From Eubacteriales bacterium (lineage in GTDB: Bacteria; Bacillota; Clostridia; Lachnospirales; Lachnospiraceae): DNA of 42,964 nt. The stretch is taken from NCBI GenBank assembly GCA_030533235.1, contig JAUNJN010000018.1:1-42964 (forward strand), written 5' to 3'. The notes under the pieces were generated by a model that had not been told where the DNA came from, did not search any database, and saw only the letters and a program-made list of their open reading frames with translations. The position numbers were made by a program, and so were the translations under genes. This document shows positions 15,156-24,131 of the stretch, piece by piece (the first letter of the stretch is position 1; every line of letters starts with the position of its first letter).

Positions 15156-17276
15156 ATGGATAAAAAGTTTCTTGAAAAAACAGAAAACTATATAAATCGT
15201 GAGCTGAGCTGGCTTCAGTTCAATTATCGGATTTTAAACGAGGCAAAGGATAAGACAATTCCTTTGTTTGAGCGCTTGAATTTCCTCAGTATTACAGAAT
15301 CAAATTTGTCGGAATTTTTTATGGTGCGTGTTGCATCCTTGATTGATCTGGTGCATGCAGATGTAAAGAAAAAAGATATCGCGGGACTTACTCCGAGGGA
15401 GCAGCTAGATCTTATTATTCCAGAAACAAAAAATATGCTGAATGCACAGTATGCGACGTTGAATCGTTCATTACTTCCTGCAATGGAAAAGGAAGGATTA
15501 AAGCTTGTTCAAAGCTATAAGGATTTGACGGAAACACAGGAAAAGTTTGTCGATAAATTTTTTGAAAGGGAAGTGTATCCGGTACTTACGCCGATGGCGG
15601 TGGATTCATCCAGACCGTTTCCGTTAATCAGTAACAAATCCTTAAATATCGGAGCATTGATTCATGATAAGAAAAAGGATGTTGTCGATATTGCAACGGT
15701 TCAGGTACCGTCTGTACTCGCAAGAGTTGTTGAGCTTCCTGCAGAGGGGGATACGCGTGAGATCATTCTGCTTGAAGAAATTATCAAAAAGAACCTCGGC
15801 AAGCTATTCCTTAATTATGAAATTGTCTGTGCACATGCGTATCGTATTATGCGAAATGCGGACCTTACAATTGATGAGGATGACGCGGCGGATTTGCTTA
15901 AGGAAATCGAAAAGCAAATCAAAAAGCGTGCATGGGGCGAAGTAATTAAGCTTGAAGTTGATGCGGATATGGATAAGCATCTGTTAAAAGAACTTAAGAA
16001 ACAACTGCAGGTTTCTTCGGAATCTGTATATCCGGTAAACGGACCGCTTGATTTGACATTCTTATCAAAGGTACGCAGTTTAGACGGCTTTGATCATTTA
16101 AAAAATAAAAAATACATTCCACAGCCTGTTAAGGGGCTGAATATGGAGGAGAATCTGTTTGATCAGATTCGAAGAAAAGATATTTTGCTTCATCATCCGT
16201 ATGATGAGTTTATCCCTGTAATTGAACTTATTAAGCAGGCTGCAATTGATCCGAATGTACTTGCAATTAAACAGACCCTCTATCGTGTCAGCGGAAATTC
16301 TCCGATTATTGCGGCACTTGCCCTTGCGGCAGAAAAGGGAAAGCAGGTTACCGTACTTGTAGAGTTAAAAGCACGTTTTGATGAGGAAAATAATATCAAC
16401 TGGGCAAGAAAGCTTGAGAAGGCAGGATGCCATGTTATTTATGGTCTTGTTGGCTTGAAAACACATTCCAAGATTGCGCTGATTGTTCGTCGCGAAGAGG
16501 ACGGAATCAAACGTTATGTTCATTTGGGGACAGGAAACTATAATGACATTACGGCAAGATTATATACAGATACAGGTTTGCTTACTGCATCGGATTCGAT
16601 TGGCGAGGATGCAACTGCAGTGTTTAACATGCTGTCAGGATATTCGGAGCCGCCGGCATGGAACAAGCTTGTTGTTGCACCGATTTGGATGAAGGATCGT
16701 TTCTTGGGCATGATAAGACGTGAGACCGAAAATGCGAAGGCCGGAAAGCCGGCAAAGATTATCGCAAAGATGAATTCACTCTGTGACCCTATGATAATTA
16801 AGGCTTTGTATGAGGCTTCGGCAGCAGGGGTACAGATAGAGCTTATTATTCGAGGTATATGTTGTCTTCGAGCGGGTGTTAAGGGATTATCGGAGAATAT
16901 TACGGTCCGTTCGATTGTAGGCAATTTTCTTGAGCATGCCAGAATCTTTTATTTCTATAATGAGGGCTTTGAAGACGTATATATGGGTAGTGCTGATTGG
17001 ATGCCGCGAAATTTGGATAAGCGTGTGGAAATCACATTCCCGGTTGAGGATGATGATTTAAAGAAAAGAGTTATTGAAATACTAAATATCCAGCTTGCAG
17101 ATACATTAAAGGCACATATCATGCAGCCGGACGGCAGCTATGCCAAGCAGGATCTTCGCGGTAGACAAAAGCTTTCCGCACAAAGCTATTTCTGTAAACA
17201 GGCAATGTCAAACAGTCCTGTTGATGCAGATACTGTAACGTCACGGGTCTTTGTTCCAAGAACAAAGAGTGAATAA
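15156..17276 (+). CDS. ppk1: Polyphosphate kinase 1
   Basis: A 706-residue PPK1 that makes inorganic polyphosphate reversibly from the gamma-phosphate of ATP. The N-terminal motif NRELSWLQFNYRIL is present. Both phospholipase-D-like active-site histidines are visible: His437 in LKTHSKIALIVR (the phosphorylated one by alignment to known PPK1) and His594 in FLEHARIFYF. The conserved VHLGTGNYN is at about 455-463. Length is normal for the family. The ribosome binding site AAGGAGTG lies within the end of the Ppx-like gene, so the two are translated from one message. Confidence 0.96.
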   Translation: MDKKFLEKTENYINRELSWLQFNYRILNEAKDKTIPLFERLNFLSITESNLSEFFMVRVASLIDLVHADVKKKDIAGLTPREQLDLIIPETKNMLNAQYATLNRSLLPAMEKEGLKLVQSYKDLTETQEKFVDKFFEREVYPVLTPMAVDSSRPFPLISNKSLNIGALIHDKKKDVVDIATVQVPSVLARVVELPAEGDTREIILLEEIIKKNLGKLFLNYEIVCAHAYRIMRNADLTIDEDDAADLLKEIEKQIKKRAWGEVIKLEVDADMDKHLLKELKKQLQVSSESVYPVNGPLDLTFLSKVRSLDGFDHLKNKKYIPQPVKGLNMEENLFDQIRRKDILLHHPYDEFIPVIELIKQAAIDPNVLAIKQTLYRVSGNSPIIAALALAAEKGKQVTVLVELKARFDEENNINWARKLEKAGCHVIYGLVGLKTHSKIALIVRREEDGIKRYVHLGTGNYNDITARLYTDTGLLTASDSIGEDATAVFNMLSGYSEPPAWNKLVVAPIWMKDRFLGMIRRETENAKAGKPAKIIAKMNSLCDPMIIKALYEASAAGVQIELIIRGICCLRAGVKGLSENITVRSIVGNFLEHARIFYFYNEGFEDVYMGSADWMPRNLDKRVEITFPVEDDDLKKRVIEILNIQLADTLKAHIMQPDGSYAKQDLRGRQKLSAQSYFCKQAMSNSPVDADTVTSRVFVPRTKSE

Positions 17277-17303
17277 AATTAATTTCAAAGGAGGAGAGAG
17301 AGC

Positions 17304-18770
17304 GTGGATAACATGTTCAAAATCAAAGAAAGAGGATCAACGATTAAGACAGAAATCTTTGCCGGAATTACAACATTCTTTGCAATGGCTTATATCATTT
17401 TCGTTAATCCAAACCAGGTGGCGGCCGAGGGTGCAAACGGCTGGCTTGTAGGACTTGGCGCTGATGCGGCAGAGATGAGTAAAATCTGGAATTCAGTATA
17501 TATTGCATCCATCTTGGTTGCAATTATTGGTACATTGCTTATGGCATTTGTTGCAAATATGCCTTTTGCACAGGCTTGCGGTATGGGTCTTAACTCATTT
17601 TTCTGTACCATTTTTGTTTCAGGCGCATTTGTCGCAGAGGAGAACGTTACAACAGGATATCAGGCAGGTCTTGTAATTATCCTTATTTCAGGTCTCGTAT
17701 TCCTGATTCTTTCCATTACAGGCTTGCGTGAGTACATTGCAAAGTCGATGCCTGACTGTCTGAAGAAATCAATTTCAGCAGGTATAGGTTTGTTTATTGC
17801 ATTGATTGGATTTAAGAATGCAGGTATTATTGAGGACAATCCATATACCTTTGTACAGTTCTTCGATTTCCACGGAAGAATTAAAGCAGTTGATGATGGT
17901 CTTATGACATCGACAGAAGCATGGCATACAATTGTACCGGTTTTGGTTGCAATTATCGGTGTGCTTATCATTGCGATTTTGTCAAAATACGGTATCAAGG
18001 CAAGTGTTATTTTAGGAATTGTTATTTCTACAATTCTTTACTGGGTAATGATGGGTGAGACACCAAACTTTGATGTAAGCGGAATCGGTCAGTCATTTAA
18101 GGACTTTGGTGAGATTGGTTTCTTAGGCGTATTTAATGGTGAAGCATGGGATGCAGCATTCAACAGCAGCTATGTTGGTGGTGTGTTTGCGGCAATCATG
18201 TTAATTATTGCATTCTGTCTTGTAGATATGTTTGATACAATCGGTACGATTTACGGTACAGCAGCTCAGGCTGATATGATGGACGAAAATGGCGATCCGA
18301 TTAACATGAACAAGTCTATGCTTTGTGATTCTATTGGTACAGTTTCAGGTGCATTACTTGGTACTTCTACGTGTACAACCTTCGTAGAGTCTGCATCCGG
18401 TGTAAGTGCCGGCGGAAGAACAGGTTTGTCAAGTGTTGTTACGGCAATCTGCTTTGCAATCTGCTTATTCCTTAGCCCGCTTGCAAGTATCGTTCCGGGT
18501 TGTGCAACAGCTCCTGCATTAATCTTCGTAGGTGTTCTAATGGTTAAGAACTTTGCTAAGGTTGATATGGATGACATGCTTTCTGCAGTTCCTGCATTCC
18601 TTGCTATGATTATGATGCCGCTTACTTATTCGATTTCAAATGGTATCGGTATCGGTGCAATCGCTTATGTTGTTATCGCGCTTTGCACAAAGAAGTACAC
18701 AAAGAAGGATATTGTGGTAACAATTATTGCAGCATTGTTTATCTGTAAGTTTGTTACGGTAACGATGTAA
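17304..18770 (+). CDS. NCS2-family purine base permease
   Basis: A 488-residue membrane protein with about 12-14 hydrophobic helices and the AzgA/PbuG/PbuO-like N-terminal pattern TEIFAGITTFFAMAYIIFVNP, plus DMFDTIGT and TSTCTTFVESASGVSAGGRTG. This group carries hypoxanthine, guanine or adenine with protons. The start is GTG at 17304, with AAAGGAGGA about 8 bases upstream; the ATG three codons later is too far from that site. It follows ppk1 by 27 bases. There is no room for a purine riboswitch ahead of it. Confidence 0.92.
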   Translation: MDNMFKIKERGSTIKTEIFAGITTFFAMAYIIFVNPNQVAAEGANGWLVGLGADAAEMSKIWNSVYIASILVAIIGTLLMAFVANMPFAQACGMGLNSFFCTIFVSGAFVAEENVTTGYQAGLVIILISGLVFLILSITGLREYIAKSMPDCLKKSISAGIGLFIALIGFKNAGIIEDNPYTFVQFFDFHGRIKAVDDGLMTSTEAWHTIVPVLVAIIGVLIIAILSKYGIKASVILGIVISTILYWVMMGETPNFDVSGIGQSFKDFGEIGFLGVFNGEAWDAAFNSSYVGGVFAAIMLIIAFCLVDMFDTIGTIYGTAAQADMMDENGDPINMNKSMLCDSIGTVSGALLGTSTCTTFVESASGVSAGGRTGLSSVVTAICFAICLFLSPLASIVPGCATAPALIFVGVLMVKNFAKVDMDDMLSAVPAFLAMIMMPLTYSISNGIGIGAIAYVVIALCTKKYTKKDIVVTIIAALFICKFVTVTM

Positions 18771-18780
18771 TTGGAAGTGT

Positions 18781-19407
18781 ATGTTGTTTAGACGGAGTGC
18801 GAAAGAGGTAAAATCGCCAACTGAATATCTAAAAGAGTATGTCGATGTTTTGGAAGATACATGCGTGATATCTGAAACAGAAATATCAAATGTATCGATG
18901 ACGGTGTGTAAAAAGTGGCAGGACAAAAACAACTGTACACTTGTTGCAGTGTGTAATGTTTTGGAACATTATGCCGGCATGTATGACTTTATTCCGTCGG
19001 ATATGGATGAGCGGTATAAAGTCGTACACGAACAGGCAGTGGCTTGTGGATATGATGGAATACACGGAGTTTCGGTATTCAAAAACAGAAAGCTTGTAAA
19101 TCGAGTAATTCATGCGTTTTGTAAAAAAGGATTCTTTAAGGCGAAAAGCCGATATTTTCCTTCTAAAAAACGTGTGATAAAGGTACTTGATGCAGGACAA
19201 CCGTTGCTGTTGTCCATAGGGAGTGGATATTATTTTGATCATACGGTTACGGTGTATGGATATGTAACGTGCACGGATCGGACCACAGGCAAAAGCTATG
19301 TACTCTTAAAGGTTGCGGATGGATGGCATGACACATGTCGGTATATTCCCTGGACGCACACCGGTGCGCATCATATTACTTGTATGACTTTGCTTGTCAA
19401 TCTTTGA
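18781..19407 (+). CDS. Cytosolic papain/C39-like cysteine peptidase-fold protein
   Basis: A 208-residue protein without signal peptide or membrane helix. KKWQDKNNCTLVAVCNVLEHY resembles the start of C39/papain-like domains: Gln47 as oxyanion residue and Cys52 as nucleophile. His154 (YYFDHTVTVYGY) and Asp180 (LKVADGW) sit at the right order and spacing for the other catalytic residues. The family is therefore likely, but no substrate can be named. It starts 11 bases after the permease stop and is followed by a six-cysteine mini-protein. The start ATG has GGAAG upstream. Confidence in the fold is moderate; activity is inferred. Confidence 0.65.
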   Translation: MLFRRSAKEVKSPTEYLKEYVDVLEDTCVISETEISNVSMTVCKKWQDKNNCTLVAVCNVLEHYAGMYDFIPSDMDERYKVVHEQAVACGYDGIHGVSVFKNRKLVNRVIHAFCKKGFFKAKSRYFPSKKRVIKVLDAGQPLLLSIGSGYYFDHTVTVYGYVTCTDRTTGKSYVLLKVADGWHDTCRYIPWTHTGAHHITCMTLLVNL

Positions 19408-19487
19408 TGTTTGAATAAATAAATGACGAGTTATGCATACTACTTTTGTAGAATCCGAATATCGGAAAAATAAAGGAGGAGTATGCT

Positions 19488-19673
19488 ATGCGTAGTACAG
19501 CTGAGATCTACAAAGAGGTTGCGCAAAGATGTAGTGCTTATGACAAAAAGGATCACAAGGATTGTTTTTGCAATGTTGAGACAGATACAAAGAGCTGTTT
19601 GAATTGCAGACATTTTGCAGAGGATGAGCACTGCAGACTGGATCTTTATGATCCGATTGTAAAGGATTTATAA
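19488..19673 (+). CDS. Six-cysteine small protein, unknown function
   Basis: A 61-residue protein with a strong AAAGGAGGA ribosome binding site. It has six cysteines (15, 26, 28, 37, 40, 49) and His42 and His48, giving CxC and CxxC pairs that could bind zinc or an iron-sulfur cluster. The N-terminus is helical (TAEIYKEVAQRC). No secretion signal is seen, so metal binding is more likely than disulfides. I do not recognise a named family. A terminator follows directly. The strong translation signal and sharp gene boundaries make it a real gene despite its size. Confidence 0.75.
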   Translation: MRSTAEIYKEVAQRCSAYDKKDHKDCFCNVETDTKSCLNCRHFAEDEHCRLDLYDPIVKDL

Positions 19674-19683
19674 ACATGTGATG

Positions 19684-19714
19684 AGGACCTTGGTTAATGC
19701 CAAGGTCCTTTTTG
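19684..19714 (+). terminator. Rho-independent terminator after the six-cysteine protein gene
   Basis: A 10-bp perfect stem AGGACCTTGG (19684-19693) with CCAAGGTCCT (19700-19709), followed by a T run. Confidence 0.93.
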
Positions 19715-19750
19715 TATGCATAAGCTCCATACCTATGGTGTAAGCCCATC

Positions 19751-19779
19751 TTGACACGATAGAGAGCTGTTGGTATACT
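19751..19779 (+). promoter_or_regulatory. Promoter of the ABC-F / trpS transcript
   Basis: TTGACA (19751-19756), 17-bp spacer, TATACT (19774-19779). The predicted leader is about 43 bases, too short for the attenuators found ahead of antibiotic-resistance ABC-F genes. Confidence 0.8.
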
Positions 19780-19828
19780 CTAGAGTGATTTAGTAGGTAC
19801 ATGCGTATGTAGAAAGGAAACAGAAAAA

Positions 19829-21463
19829 ATGATTAGTGCAAATAATGTGACTTTGCGTCTTGGAAAAAAGGCTTTGTTTGAAGATGTGAATATCAAGTTT
19901 ACAGAGGGAAACTGCTATGGCTTGATCGGTGCAAACGGTGCAGGCAAGTCTACATTCCTTAAGATATTATCCGGTGAATTGGAGCCAACCAATGGTGATG
20001 TTATCATGAATGACGGTGAGCGTCTTTCCGTGTTACAACAGGATCACTTCAAGTATGATGCATACGCGGTTATGGATACGGTTATTATGGGAAATAAACG
20101 TCTGTATGAGATTATGAAGGAGAAAGATGCCATCTATATGAAGGAAGATTTTTCGGATGAAGATGGTATTCGCGCATCCGAACTCGAGGCGGAATTTGCC
20201 GAGATGGATGGTTGGAATGCAGAGGCTGATGCGGCGACATTGTTAAATGGTCTTGGTGTTGAGACAGAGTTTCATTATAAGCAGATGAGCGAACTTGACG
20301 GTAATTTAAAAGTTAAGGTACTTTTGGCACAGGCTTTGTTTGGAAATCCGGATGTCCTTTTGCTGGATGAGCCGACAAACCATTTGGATTTGGATGCGAT
20401 TGCATGGCTTGAGGAATTTCTAATTAATTTTGACAATACTGTGATCGTTGTATCCCATGACCGTTATTTCCTTAATAAAGTATGTACACATATTGCAGAT
20501 ATTGATTATGCAAAGATTCAGCTCTATGCAGGTAATTATGATTTTTGGTATGAATCCAGTCAGCTTATGATTAAGCAGATGAAGGAAGCCAATAAGAAGA
20601 AGGAAGAGAAAATCAAGGAGCTGCAGGAATTTATTCAGAGATTCTCTGCAAATGCATCAAAGTCAAAGCAGGCAACTTCAAGAAAGCGTGCATTAGAAAA
20701 AATTGAGCTTGATGAAATCAAACCTTCCAGTCGTAAATATCCTTATATCGACTTTCGTCCAAAGAGAGAGATTGGAAATGAAGTTCTCACGGTTTCAAAT
20801 ATTTCAAAGACAATTGATGGTGTAAAGGTTCTTGACAATATTTCCTTTACCGTTGGTCATGATGACAAAATTGCCTTTGTCGGACCAAACACGATTGCAA
20901 CAACTACCTTGTTCCGCATTCTTGCAGGAGAACTTGAGCCGGATGAAGGTAGCTTTAAATGGGGAGTTACGACATCCCAGGGATATTTTCCAAAGGACTA
21001 CACAAAAGAATTTGACAATGATTTGGTAATTGCAGATTGGCTTGCGCAGTATTCGGAAGAAAAGGATGCAACCTATGTACGTGGCTTCCTTGGAAGAATG
21101 CTCTTTGCAGGGGAAGACGGTGTAAAGAAAGTCAAAGTATTATCCGGTGGTGAGAAGGTACGATGCCTTCTTTCAAAGCTTATGATTATGGCTTCGAATG
21201 TACTTATTATGGATGAGCCGACAAACCACCTTGATATGGAGTCAATTACGGCGTTAAATAACGGACTTATGAAATTTACAGGGGTTGTACTTTTCTCGTG
21301 TCAGGATCATCAGTTTGTTCAGACAACTGCAAATCGTATTATGGAGATTACCAACACAGGCTTGATTGATAAGCAGACAACCTACGATGAGTACCTTGCA
21401 AATGATGAGCTTGCAAGAAAACGTCAGATTATGAACATGCCGATCGAGGAAGAGGATGTATAA
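19829..21463 (+). CDS. ABC-F ATPase of the YkpA/YbiT type, with one degenerate ATP site
   Basis: A 544-residue protein with two ATPase domains and no membrane part; ABC-F proteins act on ribosomes. The linker RFSANASKSKQATSRK (about 271-286) is typical of the YbiT/YkpA group. Domain 1 has Walker A GANGAGKST (34-42), Walker B Asp180-Glu181 and His210, but its signature reads LDGNL (156-160). Domain 2 has signature LSGGE (438-442) and Walker B Asp462-Glu463. Its Walker A reads GPNTIATTT (352-360, Lys replaced by Thr358) and its H-switch His is Gln492. All losses fall in the same composite site, leaving one intact site. The ribosome binding site is GAAAGGAA. Probably a housekeeping translation factor rather than a resistance gene. 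Confidence 0.9.
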   Translation: MISANNVTLRLGKKALFEDVNIKFTEGNCYGLIGANGAGKSTFLKILSGELEPTNGDVIMNDGERLSVLQQDHFKYDAYAVMDTVIMGNKRLYEIMKEKDAIYMKEDFSDEDGIRASELEAEFAEMDGWNAEADAATLLNGLGVETEFHYKQMSELDGNLKVKVLLAQALFGNPDVLLLDEPTNHLDLDAIAWLEEFLINFDNTVIVVSHDRYFLNKVCTHIADIDYAKIQLYAGNYDFWYESSQLMIKQMKEANKKKEEKIKELQEFIQRFSANASKSKQATSRKRALEKIELDEIKPSSRKYPYIDFRPKREIGNEVLTVSNISKTIDGVKVLDNISFTVGHDDKIAFVGPNTIATTTLFRILAGELEPDEGSFKWGVTTSQGYFPKDYTKEFDNDLVIADWLAQYSEEKDATYVRGFLGRMLFAGEDGVKKVKVLSGGEKVRCLLSKLMIMASNVLIMDEPTNHLDMESITALNNGLMKFTGVVLFSCQDHQFVQTTANRIMEITNTGLIDKQTTYDEYLANDELARKRQIMNMPIEEEDV

Positions 21464-21515
21464 CATTCCGTCGTTTGACATAAATGATACAGAACATAAA
21501 AGTGAGGAAAAAGAC

Positions 21516-22526
21516 ATGATAGATGGAAAAAAGACGATGTTGTCCGGTATGCAGGCAACCGGTATGATTACACTTGGTAATTATTTGGGGGCACTAAAAA
21601 ATTGGGTCAATTTAAGTGATGAAGAAGACATTAAATGTTTTTACGGAATTATGGATCTGCATTCCATTACGGTACGTCAGAATCCGGCTGAATTCCGTCA
21701 GAACGCAAGAAGATTATTAAATTTATATGTAGCGGCAGGACTGGATCCGGAAAAAAATTGCATTTTCTTTCAGTCACATGTTCCTGCACATTCCGAGCTT
21801 GCATGGATTTTGAATTGCTTTACCTACATGGGTGAGATGAATCGTATGACACAGTTTAAGGATAAATCGGCAAAGCATGCGGATAATATTAATACAGGTT
21901 TGTTCACATATCCGGTATTGATGGCGGCTGATATTTTGTTATATCAGGCTGATCTGGTACCGGTTGGAAAGGATCAAATGCAGCATCTTGAGATAACAAG
22001 AGATATTGCTAACCGTTTTAATGGTATTTATGGCGATGTATTTACAATTCCGGAAGGCTATATGGGTAAACAGGGTGCACGTATCATGAGCCTTGCTGAT
22101 CCGACGAAGAAAATGTCAAAGTCGGATGAAAATCCGAATGCAAGCATCTATTTGTTGGATGACAAGGATACAATTATGCGTAAGTTTAAAAAGGCTGTTA
22201 CAGATTCCGATGGCGTAATTGCGTACAGTGAGGATAAGCCGGGAATCCGTAATCTCATCGATATCTATTGTGCCGTAACAGGAAAAACTACGGACGAAGC
22301 AGTTGCGTCCTTCCGTGGTATGGGATACGGAAGCTTAAAGGAATGTGTCGGTGAGGCGGTTGCAAACGAGCTTGCCCCATTGCAGGCAAGATACGAGGAG
22401 CTTGCAAAAAATAAAGAGTATATGGATCGCGTGATTAAGGACAATGCAGAACAGGCATCATATTATGCGAATAAGACACTTCGTAAGGTAAAGAAAAAAA
22501 TTGGCTTTACAGAAATGCCTAGATAA
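21516..22526 (+). CDS. trpS: Tryptophanyl-tRNA synthetase
   Basis: A 336-residue class I synthetase. The HIGH-equivalent region is MQATGMITLGNYLGAL and the KMSKS loop is KKMSKS. Length is normal. The start ATG at 21516 has GTGAGGA a few bases upstream; a longer open frame overlapping the ABC-F gene lacks a ribosome binding site and does not match the family N-terminus. It is 52 bases after the ABC-F stop with no terminator or T-box leader between, so it is probably co-transcribed. It charges tRNA-Trp. Confidence 0.95.
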   Translation: MIDGKKTMLSGMQATGMITLGNYLGALKNWVNLSDEEDIKCFYGIMDLHSITVRQNPAEFRQNARRLLNLYVAAGLDPEKNCIFFQSHVPAHSELAWILNCFTYMGEMNRMTQFKDKSAKHADNINTGLFTYPVLMAADILLYQADLVPVGKDQMQHLEITRDIANRFNGIYGDVFTIPEGYMGKQGARIMSLADPTKKMSKSDENPNASIYLLDDKDTIMRKFKKAVTDSDGVIAYSEDKPGIRNLIDIYCAVTGKTTDEAVASFRGMGYGSLKECVGEAVANELAPLQARYEELAKNKEYMDRVIKDNAEQASYYANKTLRKVKKKIGFTEMPR

Positions 22527-22553
22527 TACATTTTTTGGAGAGGAGGAATTTCT

Positions 22554-23951
22554 GTGAACAATTATCGAAGAGTCATCAGTTTGATTCTCATTGTATGTAT
22601 GTGCTTCGGATTGTCTGCATGTGGAAAAAAGCAGGAAGAAAACCAGACAACTGAGCAGCAGGCAACACCGCAGGACGCGACATCCGAAAGTCTGTTTGAT
22701 GAATCGGTAGTAGTTACGCCAAATCCGTTGCCGATGGAATTGCCGACACTTGGCGGTGAAAAAATATATGTTTACTCCTATGACAGTGTATTTGGAAATC
22801 GTATGGATTCCGAATTTCGAAGTCGCTACCCGGAGTTTTCTGATCTTGTAGAGTATAGAGACTTAAACTATCAGGTGACGGATCCTGCATATATGGATGC
22901 GTTAAAGGAGGCTACGGAAGGAAGGGAAAAGCCATCCGTGTTTATTGTTCCTGATAATCAGGTGAAGCGTTTTCTGGAATGGGAGTATGCGGCGCCGATT
23001 GCTGATTGCGGGCTTGATACAACGCTGTACACAAAAGAAGCATATCCGTATACGGTCGATTTTGGAACGGATGCTGACGGAAATCTAAAAGCACTTACCT
23101 GGCAGGCTACACCGGGGGTGATGTTCTACAATACGAAAATTGCGGAAGAGGTTCTTGGAGTCTCCGATGCATCATCCGTTCAAGCGATGGTATCGGATTT
23201 TGATGGCTTTATGGAAGTTGCAGCAAAGATGAAGGAGGCCGGTTATTATATGACCTCTTCACCGGAGGATTTGATGCAGCCGTGGCTTGATATGAAACAG
23301 ACTCCTTGGGTTGTGGACGGAACACTTACGGTAGATACGGTTGTAACCGATTATTTGGAGGGTGCAAAGGAAATCTATGCAAACAATTACTCCATGAATC
23401 AGGCACGTGGTACTGCAAAATGGTCCAATAATATGTCGAACGGAAAAGTATTTTGTTTCTTTGGCTCTTCTGTTTGGCTATCAAAGAATTCGGTGTTTGT
23501 ACCAAAAGAGCAAAAATATCGTGTGTGCGCAGGTCCTTTTGTATATCACTTGGGCGGAGCGTATATATTTATCGGGAAAGACTGTCCAAATAACGAATTG
23601 CTTGCATTACTCTTGTATACGATGACATGTGATGAAGATGCCATGTATGATTTGTGTGAGACAGATGATGATTTTCCGAATAATCAGGCAGCAGTTTCAA
23701 GATTGATTGCCGACGGTGTGACAATGGGAGATGTATATTTAAACGGACAGGCTCCGCTTGAAACGTTTGATGTGATTGCAAAGCAATTGGATCGAAGCAA
23801 CGCAACAGAGTATGACACTGAAATTGAGGAGTATTTTTTAGCTGTGTCACATACATATAATACAGGTAATAAATCAACGCTTGAGGATGCAATCGAGAGT
23901 CTTCGGAAACGTGTAGAGGAAGGCGTCGATGAAGTATCCGGATATGAATAG
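22554..23951 (+). CDS. Orphan extracellular solute-binding lipoprotein
   Basis: A 465-residue predicted lipoprotein: signal peptide and lipobox LSAC (Cys23), a Gln/Thr-rich linker, then a domain resembling carbohydrate-type ABC solute-binding proteins (GEKIYVYSYDSVFGNR, QATPGVMFYNTKIAEEVLG, VFCFFGSSVW). The start is GTG at 22554 with AGGAGG seven bases upstream. No permease or ATPase gene is adjacent, so either the transporter is elsewhere or the protein has a sensing role. The ligand cannot be predicted. It follows trpS by 27 bases and ends at a terminator. Confidence 0.85.
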   Translation: MNNYRRVISLILIVCMCFGLSACGKKQEENQTTEQQATPQDATSESLFDESVVVTPNPLPMELPTLGGEKIYVYSYDSVFGNRMDSEFRSRYPEFSDLVEYRDLNYQVTDPAYMDALKEATEGREKPSVFIVPDNQVKRFLEWEYAAPIADCGLDTTLYTKEAYPYTVDFGTDADGNLKALTWQATPGVMFYNTKIAEEVLGVSDASSVQAMVSDFDGFMEVAAKMKEAGYYMTSSPEDLMQPWLDMKQTPWVVDGTLTVDTVVTDYLEGAKEIYANNYSMNQARGTAKWSNNMSNGKVFCFFGSSVWLSKNSVFVPKEQKYRVCAGPFVYHLGGAYIFIGKDCPNNELLALLLYTMTCDEDAMYDLCETDDDFPNNQAAVSRLIADGVTMGDVYLNGQAPLETFDVIAKQLDRSNATEYDTEIEEYFLAVSHTYNTGNKSTLEDAIESLRKRVEEGVDEVSGYE

Positions 23952-23968
23952 ATAATAAATATATGAGC

Positions 23969-24005
23969 AGGAGTCGGTTTCCTTTCGGTGCCGATTCCTT
24001 TTTTT
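23969..24005 (+). terminator. Terminator after the solute-binding lipoprotein gene
   Basis: A 9-bp stem AGGAGTCGG (23969-23977) with CCGATTCCT (23991-23999, one G-U pair), followed by six or more T. Confidence 0.88.
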
Positions 24006-24131
24006 GTTGGTTTTAAAGTGTTTTTAACAAAAATATATTTTTTTATGTAAAAAAATAAAGGCTTTTTTGAAACGATGTAGAATAATTAGATATGGGAACG
24101 TAGTTTCGTTATTTTCGGAGGTGACCGTCTT

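Noticed and set aside
17277-17303. Purine riboswitch ahead of the NCS2 permease
   Set aside because: Only 27 bases separate it from ppk1, with no riboswitch core.
21464-21515. T-box leader for trpS
   Set aside because: The gap is 52 bases and lacks the T-box sequence and terminator/antiterminator.
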